Origin: Glebionis coronaria | Taxonomy: Eukaryota > Streptophyta > Magnoliopsida > Asterales > Asteraceae | DNA: 64,000 nt | NCBI GenBank assembly: GCA_025667525.1 | Contig: CM046875.1 | Location: 120,270,340 to 120,334,339, forward strand | Direction of reading: 5' to 3' | Shown: positions 11,191 to 20,692 of the stretch, piece by piece | How positions within the stretch are numbered: the stretch's first letter is position 1 | Layout of the letters: the number at the start of each line of letters is the position of its first letter | Notes under the pieces: model-generated | The model's input: the letters and a program-made list of their open reading frames with translations, nothing else | The model's database searches: none | Told to the model about the DNA's origin: nothing | Made by a program: the position numbers and the translations under genes

Positions 11191-12273
11191 TTGAGAACAT
11201 CCGTATAACATAAAAACTAACAACTTTTATAAAAACACTTTTATTAAAATATTTAAAACACATAAGAAAAAGCTTAATCCAAACACACCCTTAAAAATAC
11301 ATTTTGCATGAAAAAAAAGAAAAATAAGCACAAATCAATAAGAAAAGACTAATAAGCTAGAAAGACAAGTAAAACAACTTAGCACATCACATTGTAACAA
11401 CAAAATAAGACATAACACAATTCTCATCTAACACATAACATGAAACAAATGACAAAAACTAGAATTGTAACTTTTTTTTTTATTTTTCATGTATTTTCCA
11501 TTTATTTTCAAAACATTTTTTTTTATTTTTTATTTTAACAAATATGACTTAAGGTATCAAATACCACTTACTTTGATGAAAGGAGAATTTTTAAAATGAT
11601 CAAAATCGTTAGAAAATGATAAATCCAAACGCCCCCTTATACTAGGAAAAAGAAGAAAAATATGCATACAATGGGAAATGCAAAAAAGCACACAATCACA
11701 TGAGCACACAAGCACATAAACACATAAAAACACTTAAACAAATGACACATAACAAGACACAAACTCACAAAACAAGAAAAACACAAACAAACAAAAAAAA
11801 TTCATGTGGTCAAGTAGTTCTAGCCATCGACTAGAGTGATTCGGGACAAGGTTTTTGGGTTTTGAGAAGAAGCCCTTTAGAACACATTTGACAAGCAATC
11901 TTTGAAACAAGCATTTTTTAGAACACAAGAGAGGAAATCCCAACACCAAAATTTAATTTTGGCGCCAAGACTATTTAAGCAACTTTTTGAGAATTAATAG
12001 ATTTTAAGAAAAAGGTGCTCTAACCTTTGTCAAGGGTTAGAACAAGAACAATCATTCAAGAGCAACGGAATTTTGAGCAATTCAAAGCCTCCAATTGAGT
12101 AGTCAACCACCAACCGAATTCCCCCAATGTGAAATTCGTCCCCCCTATGCGGATAAATGGGGTATAACAACTCTTTCGGGTTAAGTATTAATTTAGTAAC
12201 AAAACGATTCATCAAACAAGAAATCAAGCAAACAAACAAACAAAGAAAAGAGTACAAACTAGCAAGTCTCCGA

Positions 12274-12290
12274 CAGCGGCGCCAAAAACT
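12274..12290 (-). promoter_or_regulatory. Primer-binding site of the minus-strand element
   Basis: On the minus strand the LTR end CACATCA (12291) is followed by AGTTTTTGGCGCCGCTGTCGG. TGGCGCCG is the 3' complement expected for plant tRNA-Asp, the primer often reported for Athila-like elements. This fixes orientation and the LTR end. Confidence 0.75.
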
Positions 12291-13150
12291 TGATGTGTTC
12301 GAACATAGATATTTAAAGAATGTAAATACAAATCCCCGGCAAGAAGCTAAAAACTTGATGTGCTCTCCACACATTGGGTTTTAAATTTATAAACAAGAAT
12401 TACCGATATTAATTAGGAACACAAATTCGAGCAAGTATACTCTAGTCATGTTGCAATTAGGTTGATAAGTCAAGGTCGTCCCATGGGACTTGGTTATACT
12501 TAACTGTAGTTTGTTTGTAACAAATGGTGAGTATGATTGTCACGATCAAACCACCATGAGAATCGTTAAAGGCACAAGCACACAAAGAACATACATGTAT
12601 AGTCAAATGATCACATGGACATTAGGATGTTTAGTTTGGAAAACATATTAAAGGTAATCCTTTCGACCTATACAACCAATAACAAGACACTAGTGCTTTA
12701 TAAATCAAATATACATAAGTCTCAATCAAGTGGTCACTCATGAGCCTTATGCCTAAACCAACAACAACCAAAAATCCTTTCGACCCATAGACTTGGTGTT
12801 ATCAATTTGATAAGTTCCATTTACTTGAAAGATGATTAAAACAATATATTCAAAAGACTCCTTTCGACCTATAATCTAGATTAAACCTTTACTTGTTATG
12901 TTTATTAAGTCTCTTGCACAATATTCACAAAGTGCAAGACCAAATCATTTGTCGATTAACGAATTTAAATCAACCATATTGAGAATAACTTCGACATATA
13001 GACGCAACAATGATTAACCAAATTGACAAACAAGAACAAGTTCCAATTCAACCAAATATAATGTTATCACCATAATCAATGACAAGCACTAATAGAATCC
13101 AAACATCCATTTATCACAAGTTTACATATGATTCACACAAGTATCAAAAC
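12291..13150 (-). repeat. Shared LTR of the minus-strand element, left part
   Basis: Matches 6296-7157 closely. It is interrupted after GTATCAAAAC at 13150 by the plus-strand element starting TGTTAATGC. The LTR resumes with ATTCACAATATC at 32939. The undisturbed copy at 7141-7170 reads straight through, which proves the insertion. Confidence 0.9.
13146..13150. other. Target-site duplication AAAAC, left copy
   Basis: AAAAC here and at 32934-32938 flank the element. The empty-site counterpart at about 7156-7160 has a single AAAAC, confirming a 5-bp duplication. Confidence 0.9.
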
Positions 13151-13517
13151 TGTTAATGCAAGTGATGCCTAAAAACATTATTAATGTTAACTAATCTTTC
13201 TTAGTTTTGATCACAACAAACTATACAACACATTTATTATAAAACACAAACCGAATTATTTAACTAACACTATCATCAAGGTAATAATCATATCACTAAC
13301 TTTTCTTAATCATACTTAGTGATCATCAAAGTGATTATCCTTAAAGCTCACTTTTAAGAAAATGTTTTATTAAAATGGAAAATGTAAATTTGAAAATGGC
13401 ATATTCCATATGCCATAAGAATATCCTTTGAAGGTTTAAAAAACCTCAGATATTCCTACCCCACTAAAAGACAAAAAAATGGGAGCGGACTCTACTGGGC
13501 AGTACCTTAAATAGCTA

Positions 13518-13545
13518 GGCGGTTCCTTATCGATAAGGTACCACC
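13518..13545. promoter_or_regulatory. Palindrome around CCTTATCGATAAGG in U3
   Basis: GGCGGTTCCTTATCGATAAG followed by GTACCACC is a near-perfect 28-bp palindrome about 47 bp upstream of the TATA box. The 3' LTR copy is at 31756-31783. Relatives occur at 15661-15720, 17424-17490 and 29819-29882 inside the same element. Confidence 0.8.
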
Positions 13546-13659
13546 GGCTAGATAAGGATCCGCGCCCAGCTAGCCGTTGGACCTTGTCTTCTATAAATAG
13601 TCATGTTCATCATGTTAGCCTTTTTATTTTTGTTGATCCATTTGTATTTATGAAATACT

Positions 13660-14152
13660 TGGACTAGTTGTGTTCACCCAAGCTATTTGTGAATACTTGG
13701 ATTTGTTGTGTACATTCATTACATATGTGTTTGCTTGGATTTGTGTTGTGTAGATCCAAGCTACATGTGTGTACTTGGATATGTCTAGTTGAGTTGTAAT
13801 AGATTTGTGTAGTAGTTCTCACTAAACTATAAACTGATGTGGTTGTGTCTTATGAGTTCTCACTAAACTTGAAAGTGATTAGTAGTTGTGTTTTGTGAAG
13901 TTCTCACTTAGCTTCAAAGTTAAGACTCGTGAAGATTGGTTCTAGCTTTGGATTAGAACTCCACATCTAGCCTTGTGTCGTTAAATGGTGAAGTAGGCAA
14001 CGTCGTGAAGATTGGTTCTACCTTGAGATTAGAACTCGACACCTAGCCTTGTGTCGTTAAATTGTGAAGTAGGAAACGTTGTGTAGATTGGTCCTAGCTA
14101 ATGATTAGGTCTCGACATTTAGCTTAGTGTCGGAAAATAATGTAAGCGACGA
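13660..14152. repeat. Three successive triplet tandem arrays in the LTR
   Basis: About 13661-13790: units of about 39 bp starting (T/G)(A/C)TTGGA. About 13818-13930: units of about 42 bp starting AGTTCTCACT(A/T)A. Then 13932-14152: three units of 75-76 bp starting G(A/T)AGATTGGT(T/C)CTA. The same arrays are in the 3' LTR (last set 32374-32594). Confidence 0.75.
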
Positions 14153-14507
14153 TGTAAGGCTTTCTCCGCCAAGAAGGGAGCTTGTGGATATAGTGGAAAT
14201 CTCGAGTAGGTGTACTCGAGGAGTGGAGTAGAAACGAGGATAGAGCCTCGTTGTCGAACCACTATAAATCTTGGTGTCTTGTCACTAGGTTGTCTCTTTC
14301 CCTACTCTTTACTTATTTCATTATCATTATACTTACCTATTACCATTGCTAATGCATTTGAATTGAACCTAATCATTATGCAACTTAGCTTCAAGTAAAA
14401 GATAGTTTTGATACACACTTAATTCAAAGTAATTTAAATTAGGTGACTAATTGAAGAGAAGCTATTCAACCCCCCCCCCCCCCCCCCCCCCTTCTAGTTT
14501 CTACAAT

Positions 14508-14519
14508 TGGTATCAGAGC
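14508..14519 (+). promoter_or_regulatory. Primer-binding site, tRNA-iMet
   Basis: TGGTATCAGAGC two bases after the LTR end TTTCTACA is an exact match to the complement of the plant initiator tRNA-Met 3' end. It is the standard primer site of Ty1/copia elements. Confidence 0.92.
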
Positions 14520-15660
14520 GATGGTCACTCAAGATCTTTGAAGTATATTGTAATTTAAAACTTGGATCGATCCATTGTCTCCTCAAATTAGAAGGTCAAG
14601 TTGTACTAAAGTTTCTCTTTGGTTAAAACTATTTTTTTTTGAAAATAGGTCTTTCAATTGGTAATATTGCATCCCTTTTAGATTAGTAGCCCTTATGCAT
14701 TTTAGATCTACTCTTGAAATGTATCTACTAGTTTGCATCTTGCTTTGTGTAGGTACTCATGAAGATCAATCATTTAACTGGTTGTGGATTGAGTTACTTG
14801 CACTTGTAGAAGACTCATCTTCATTGATCTTCAACATCCTTGAATGATGACATCAAGATGATTAGGAATGATACTAGTCCTTGAAGACTTAGTACTCATT
14901 ATAGTCATTTTTTGGCATTGCATTGATTCTTTGATGGATTGCTCTTTGTGGCCAAGGTACGCTTTCGTTCTTCCACACGCCCTTTGATCATTCTTTTGAT
15001 TATTACTTGACTACGTGCTTGTTCTTGGCATCCTTGCCTTGACATTTGTTTGTGGTTTGTGATTCTTTTCTTTTATCCTCTCAAACCTTAATTGCTTTGA
15101 TACTTGACTCACTATGGTGATGTAGAGTGAGTTAGTAGTAGCTTAAAGTATCAAGCATGATTTCCATAGTTTGCACCCATATGGTTAGTAGGCCCTTTGT
15201 GGGAGAGAAAGTGAATCAATACCTTGCTCATATTTTGGTTTAGACTAAGACTATTATTGAAAGTGATCTTAGTCTATGCATCAATAATTGCTTTGGGTTT
15301 ATTCATTACCAAAGCCATTTAACGTTTCGCCGGAAAGGCACGTCTTAAACCACTATATATGACACAAGCTCTTCGTCTCCATGATTTGAAGATTGTCATT
15401 TATCCCTTGAGCATTGATATTAGTATTGTTTCACTTCCCTTGACTTCTCTCCACTTTGCCTTTTCGCTACGAGTAGTCGTTTGTCTGTTTCAGTTCTTTT
15501 CGATCTCGATTCAACTCGTAATCCTTCATTAAGGCATATTGCTTAGTGTTATGATGATCCTAATGATATTCTAAAAGTTTTAAGATATATTTTTAAGTAT
15601 TTTAGAAAACTTGGTTTTCAAAATTTTGGCGTGTTTCATTGATAAAAACCAGCCTCTACA
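14520..15660 (+). other. Non-coding leader of the pol-less element
   Basis: 1.1 kb without a meaningful ORF. It is T-rich, presumably 5' untranslated RNA between PBS and the first ORF module. No structured element was recognised. Confidence 0.5.
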
Positions 15661-15720
15661 GGCGGTTCTTTATCTCTGGCTGCTCAAACCCGCGGTTCCT
15701 TATCGATAAGGTACCGCGGG
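15661..15720. promoter_or_regulatory. Palindrome module before ORF1
   Basis: GGCGGTTCTTTATC at 15661 and a 32-bp palindrome at 15689-15720, with core GCGGTTCCTTATCGATAAGG and one mismatched pair. ORF1 starts about 200 bp downstream after a pyrimidine-rich leader. GTCAGAGCGCC just after it has counterparts after the other modules. Confidence 0.75.
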
Positions 15721-15922
15721 CAGTAAAGTTTGTCAGAGCGCCAGTTTTATTAAAATAACCTTTTTCAAACCAAACCCTCTCTCTCCCAAAAACACACAGC
15801 CGACGGGTTTCACCTTTTTCACCATTGTTGAAGCTTCAAAAACCTTCAATCACTTAAATTAATTGATTCCAAGTTGTGGGTTTCACTCATCCTTCATCAA
15901 ACATCAATTAATTGTACTAATC

Positions 15923-17146
15923 ATGCCTTCTCAATACCAAAAGGATCATCAACTCACTAGACAATACATGCCAAACCTTTCCCAAACCTATGCTTCCACT
16001 CAACTTCAAAACTCCTTTCCATCCCTTTCTACTCGTTGTTTCCATGAGGGTAGAGTCGTTGACGAGGGAATAACGGGTTATGACTATATCCAATCTATGT
16101 TTGAGCTTTCGGGGTTTGATTGCTTGCTCAACATAAAAGAAGATATTTACCCCTTGTTTCTTCTAGAATTCTTTAGCACTTACTCCATGTTTGAATACAA
16201 TTGAGAAATCTTCATTTGATTCTTGTTGAATGAACAAATGATTCAATACTCTCTCAAAAACTTTGGTGAAATTCTTGGTGTGCCATATGAAGGCACTTGT
16301 CGTTTTACGGATAAATGGAGACTTGATGCTCTCTTAGAATCCTACGATAAACCTCCAAATGACCACACCAAAATTGATCCGGAGTTTATCCTTGACATCA
16401 TTTTGAAAGAGCGTGATGGAAACGTTTTGAGAAGCCTTCATTCAAATGTGCGAAATGTGAATCGCTATGAAGTGCTCTCTAGCGACCTTAAGGATTTTAT
16501 GGTCTAATGGGCAAATATCCTTAGGGAGAATGTATTTTGTCTTGGTGGAAACCGAGATCATATCCCGGCTTGTATGGTGCATATGTTGAGTTGCATCTTT
16601 ACATCAAGCAAGTACAATTTGGCATTCTATATCGCTCGACAAATAAATTATGCCCTTTCAAAGCCCAAAACAAACCTTCCCTATGCTATGCTTCTTACTC
16701 GCCTTTTCAAAAGGGTTGCTCATGACTTTCCCCACCTCGACCTTTCTCGCTTTCACCCGGTTCATCGGGTTATGTTGCCTATTCAAGAGGTATATGCAAG
16801 AAATCCAAGAAGTGATCGAGGTTCGCAAAAATCCGATCATCAAGAGACGGATGATGAGGACACCTATATGCCAACAAGTGATGGTGATGGCATAGGTTCT
16901 AGTTCTCACTTCAACTCTTCGAGTAATTCCCACCCATCCTCAAACTCATTCGTTAATGGACTTGAAGACTTAGCTCCCCCACCTCATTACTCCTCTAGTG
17001 AAGTACCGAAAGATCTCAACATGGAGCATCTCTACTGTGAAAATCTTAGGACTCGAGGTGAATTGCATGAACATCGGGTTGAGTCAAGGAAGGGATTCAA
17101 GTATTTGGGGAATATGATCAAGGGACTGGGCAAGAAAAGAAGGTGA
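15923..17146 (+). pseudogene. ORF1 of the pol-less element, putative plant transposon-protein domain
   Basis: A single reading frame runs from ATG 15923 to TGA 17144-17146 (about 407 codons) with three internal stops at 16202, 16217 and 16505. The N-terminal half (TRCFHEGRVVDE, YDYIQSMFELSGF, ILGVPYEGTCRF, LSSDLKDFMV) recalls the 'putative plant transposon protein' domain found in ORFs of plant LTR elements. That is family resemblance from memory. The C-terminal part is a low-complexity Ser/Asp/His region (DDEDTYMPTSDGDG) followed by a basic end (KGLGKKRR). No zinc knuckle, protease, RT or integrase motif is present. It could be a gag-like or accessory protein. The three stops disable this copy unless bypassed. 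Confidence 0.6.
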
Positions 17147-17423
17147 AGACTTTGAAGTATTTCAAAGAATACATGTTGGTAAACATGTAATGTTGAACAA
17201 TTTTTTTTATCTTGGATGTGTATTAACTAAATTCTACTTGTTTGGATTTTTTGTTTATTATCTACGCCATTGTGATTATGATTTGCATAGTTTTACGCAT
17301 CCTATGTGTTAGTTAGCTTCCTAGATTTTGGTCAGTAGTTAACTTTGGCTTGAAAACCTTTGGTAAAAAAAAAACTGGGCTAACCAAAGTTTGAGGAAGT
17401 ACCATTTTTGAACACCACTGGTC
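17147..17423 (+). other. Spacer after ORF1
   Basis: AT-rich spacer between ORF1 and the next palindrome module. No feature was recognised. Confidence 0.4.
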
Positions 17424-17490
17424 GCAGTTCCTTATCGACCTGCGGTACCTTATTGATAAGGAACCGCCGCCCTAGATAAGGAACCGCCGG
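17424..17490. promoter_or_regulatory. Palindrome module before ORF2
   Basis: GCAGTTCCTTATCGACC, GCGGTACCTTATTGATAAGG and GATAAGGAACCGCCGG occur within 67 bp, forming overlapping inverted repeats of the same family as at 15689. It is followed by GTCTGACAGA and a C/T-rich leader; ORF2 begins at 17735, 245 bp downstream. Confidence 0.75.
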
Positions 17491-17982
17491 CTACTGTGTC
17501 TGACAGAATCTTTGCTTTACACTATTTTCCTTAATCTGTGTAAACCTTGCTCGATTCTTTGCAAAAACCTGCACATTTCCTAAACTAGGTTAGCTAAATT
17601 CATTGTTCACATAAAATATTTTTAACCCATTACTAGTTTGGATCATCCCTTCACCCTTTTAAACCCACCTTGTTAGCCATGTTCTTCACACATCAAACCT
17701 TTCTTCCGTAAACCTTACACCTCTCATTTCAACCATGGTTTCTACAAGAAGCTCAAACTCATCCAGAACCTCCACCTCAAGGAAAAATCTTAAGATTAAG
17801 ATTATAATGGTTAAACCTAGCTCTTCACCCTTTCACACACCCAAGAATGAGATTGTCCCAATTCTCATTTCTTCATCAAACTCACCACCTCTTGCTCCAT
17901 GCAAGACTTCATCAACCCATGGAACCAATCATTCTCATGGTTCTACCTCCTCTTCATTCTAATCTAGGATGAATGAGCTTTC

Positions 17983-17987
17983 CTCAC
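17983..17987. other. Target-site duplication CTCAC, left copy
   Basis: CTCAC immediately precedes the Athila LTR start TGATAG and is repeated at 29015-29019 directly after the 3' LTR end TATCA. Confidence 0.93.
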
Positions 17988-18432
17988 TGATAGATGTGAA
18001 AACACCCATCCTTTTACCACTTATTTCTTGCTAAAACAAGACCAAAACGCGTATTTAATGTCATTTGTTTGGAATTATGCGTGGTTTGTGTGTTTGTTGT
18101 GTTTTCAGAACCAACCGGATAAATATTAAAGAAAACATGGGATTGCACGGGTTTCATCGAAGAAAAAGACGAAAAGACGAAGTCTATAGTCCAAGAGATG
18201 CAAAAGATTTGAAGTCAATGGGCCTATTTGAAGAATTATCGAAGAAAAGGACCAAAGATGGAAGATTTACATATGTCGAAGAACTCAAGTCTATTAAACG
18301 AAGAAATTAAAAGACGAGTTGAATTTATTCATCGACAAATCCCGAATCAGAATCGAAAACGTCAACTTTACTGAAAAGGCGAGAAGACAAAAAGAAAGGA
18401 AGAAAGCCCACTCACCAACCAAAGAGAAGGCC

Positions 18433-18530
18433 TATAAATAGGACCTCCCTTCACACATTACAAATAGTTTTCATTTCCAGTTTATTTCTTTTTCTTGTTT
18501 CGTAGGAAACCAACACCATTAAGGTGTTGG
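18433..18530 (+). promoter_or_regulatory. Athila LTR promoter: TATA box and start-proximal hairpin
   Basis: CCTATAAATAGGACC gives a strong plant TATA box. The expected transcript start lies about 30 bp downstream. CCAACACC-ATTAA-GGTGTTGG at 18510-18530 is a perfect stem-loop expected near the 5' end of the RNA. The 3' LTR repeats both (27835 and 27912-27932). Confidence 0.7.
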
Positions 18531-18835
18531 TGATTTTTCATTTTTGTTGAATCAAAGATCTTGTAAGTTTTTAATCTTCTCTTTTGTTTACTTAACCTTA
18601 ATCAATCAATATCATCTTCCATTTTAATCTTGTTCATCTTTCTTTTTTTGATTCAAAGTCTTAAGTTTTTATTTGGTTGATTTTAATCTTCAAAGTAAGT
18701 GGGTTTTATGTTTATGTTGATTTGATTTGATATTTATGATTAGTAGATGATTCGTGGTTAAATTTGTTTAAAAACTTGGTTGATTTTGGTTTAAAATCGT
18801 ATCATTTCACTTCCCTGTTCTTCGGTATTATTCAT

Positions 18836-19350
18836 TTACCCAGATTCCGAACAAAGCAATCTTTGTTAAGTATTCCGAATCAGTGCAATTTATTCCGGAT
18901 GAAGGCGTTAGCTAATTATTCTGGATGAGTCGAAAATATTCCGAATCAACATTTTTCATTCAGTTATTCTGAATCAAAGTGTTCATCCAGAATAATCAAT
19001 ATTCTGGATGAGTAGCTATATTCCGAATCAAAGTTTTTAAAAATATTCCGAATCAGTTTTTTAAATGTTCCGAATGAAGGTTTTTGATTAATTATTCTGG
19101 ATCAATCCAAGTATTCCGAATCAGCAGTTCTCGTTTAGTTATTCCGAATCAATGTCATTCATTCTGAATAATCAATATTCCGGATGAGCACATATATTCC
19201 AGATCAGTTTATTTATTCCGAACCAGAAGTATTCCGAATGAAGTGTTTTGGTTAATTATTCCGAATGAGTATGATTTTCCGAATGAAGGATTTTTGTCTG
19301 ATATATTCCGAATAAAGGTTATATTCCGGATCAAGCACTACATTCCGAAT
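18836..19350. repeat. ATTCCGAAT/ATTCCGGAT motif array in the LTR
   Basis: About 25-30 copies of ATTCCGAATCA, ATTCCGGATGA and one-base variants at irregular spacing of 12-30 bp. The corresponding array in the 3' LTR is 28250-28770. A perfect 11-bp hairpin, CATCCAGAATA-ATCAA-TATTCTGGATG, lies at 18984-19010. Confidence 0.85.
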
Positions 19351-19595
19351 CAAGCATTTTTCAGTAAGGGGTATTTTAATGTTTATTGTTTAATTGTTTA
19401 ATTTTAATTCAAGCTTTATTTTTTTAACTGTTTTTGGTTTAAATTTTTATCACTTTACGCATTTAATCCTTTTTAGTAGATTAGAAAACCAATCCCCTTT
19501 TTAGTTACCAAGAACAACTATTCCACTTTGAACCGTGATCGATTCGAGAAGATACCGAGAACTAAATTGAACCCATACAAAATCCTCGTATCAAA

Positions 19596-19612
19596 TGGCG
19601 CCGCTGCTGGCT
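19596..19612 (+). promoter_or_regulatory. Primer-binding site, tRNA-Asp type
   Basis: TGGCGCCGCTGCTGG two bases after the LTR end. The first eight bases match the complement of plant tRNA-Asp 3' end; later mismatches are tolerated. Same primer type as the minus-strand element PBS at 12274. Confidence 0.75.
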
Positions 19613-19801
19613 CTTTTCGTAAGGATAAACGGTTTTTTGTGAGAACTTGGATTTTGGGATCCGTTCGCCGTGAACGTTAATTTTTCATCATAAAATTTTT
19701 TCAAAAATCCTAAAAAATATAAAATTTTCAAAAATACAAAAAAATTAAAAAAACATAAAAAACCAAAAATATTTCTGCTTTGTTAGTTCTTTTGCAGGTG
19801 C

Positions 19802-20692
19802 ATGCGTACACGATCAACGTCTTATCCCGAGCCCGAGACTCTCAATAACTTAGACATGGCCGGTGTACACAACAACAATAATAATCCACCTCAAAACAAC
19901 ATGAATAATAACAACAATGAACCTCTACCAGACAATCGTCCTATGATTGAACTTTTGCAAGCACATGTAGAGGGCAACAACGATCCTATTGTCATACCCG
20001 CGATTGCAGCCAACAACTTTGAGCTCAAATCCGGTTTCATCCAAATGGTCTCTACTCAACCATTCTTGGGACGCACCATTGATGATCCTCGTGACCACAT
20101 CAAAAGGTTCCTTCAACTCACGAATACGGTCAAATTCAATGGGGTTCCACAAGAGGTAATACGTTTACAACTTTTTCCTTTCTTCTTAGAGGGACAAGCC
20201 CGGCATTGGCTTGCAAAGGAACCGCCACAAAGTATTCTTACGTGGACGGACTTAGAGACCAAATTCATAAACTACTTTTTCCCACCCTCTCGTACTACCG
20301 CTTTGCGGAATGAAATTATTAATTTTGAACAAAAGTACGATGAGACTTTTAGTGAATCTTGGTACCGTTTTAAAGACCTTTTAAGAAAGTGCCCACAACA
20401 TGGTTTTACCAAAGTGCACCAAATTAATACTTTTTACAATGGTTTAAGCATTAATGACCAAGATTCACTAAATAGTGCCTCGGGGGGTAATATTTTGGTT
20501 AAGTCTTCTAATGCCGCTTGGGATATTATTGAGAATAAGTCTAGAGTGCAAACCAAGAGTGTTCGGACCAATGCCGCTAGTGCTAGCACTAGTGACAACG
20601 ACAAGAGACTTGACAAAATTACTTCACTTCTTGAATCGCTTGCTGTCTACACCGCTACCAATACCAAAAGAATCAACGCTCAAAACGCTTAA
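19802..20692 (+). pseudogene. gag: Athila gag, N-terminal part, ended by a premature stop
   Basis: ATG 19804 or the in-frame start at 19802 opens the capsid-like polyprotein. After an Asn-rich N terminus, residues about 90-210 form a Retrotrans_gag-type domain (DDPRDHIKRFLQL, QLFPFFLEGQARHWL, LETKFINYFFPP, ESWYRFKDLLRKCP). The frame stops at TAA 20690-20692 and is open again at once. The next codons carry a zinc-knuckle-like CEICGGPHSYTTC (20721-20759) in the same frame. The stop is therefore a single mutation inside gag rather than a natural end. The protein would package the element's RNA. Confidence 0.85.

Larger units (their letters stand above)
8183..12290 (-). mobile_element. Internal region of the coding-less Athila/Tat-like element (LARD-like)
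   Basis: The 4.1 kb between PPT and PBS has no ORF resembling gag, protease, RT or integrase; the longest open stretches are near 110 codons and low-complexity. It is AT-rich with long T and A runs. CTCGAGGACGAGCAAAACTTAAGTG (minus strand, near 8190-8215) is a motif common just before the 3' LTR of Athila/Tat elements. Such an element would depend on proteins supplied in trans by a relative. The first 1 kb (8183-9170) is present again at 33960-34965. Confidence 0.7.
13151..14505 (+). repeat. 5' LTR of the pol-less element
   Basis: 1355 bp, versus 1583 bp for the 3' copy. The difference is mainly a block of about 220 bp and one of about 30 bp present only in the 3' LTR (31843-32060 and about 31557-31590). 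TATAAATA at 13592-13599 is the likely TATA box. Downstream come three consecutive three-copy tandem arrays. A run of 22 C at 14470-14491 replaces 7 C in the 3' LTR. The strong TATA, PBS and TSD make the boundaries secure. Confidence 0.9.
17988..19593 (+). repeat. 5' LTR of the Athila element
   Basis: 1606 bp starting TGATAGATGTG and ending CGTATCA. TATAAATA at 18433-18440 is followed about 70 bp later by a perfect 8-bp hairpin (18510-18530). The U5 portion (18836-19350) is filled with ATTCCGAATCA / ATTCCGGATGA motif copies. A short open frame at 18065-18310 has no family resemblance and is considered spurious. Confidence 0.93.
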
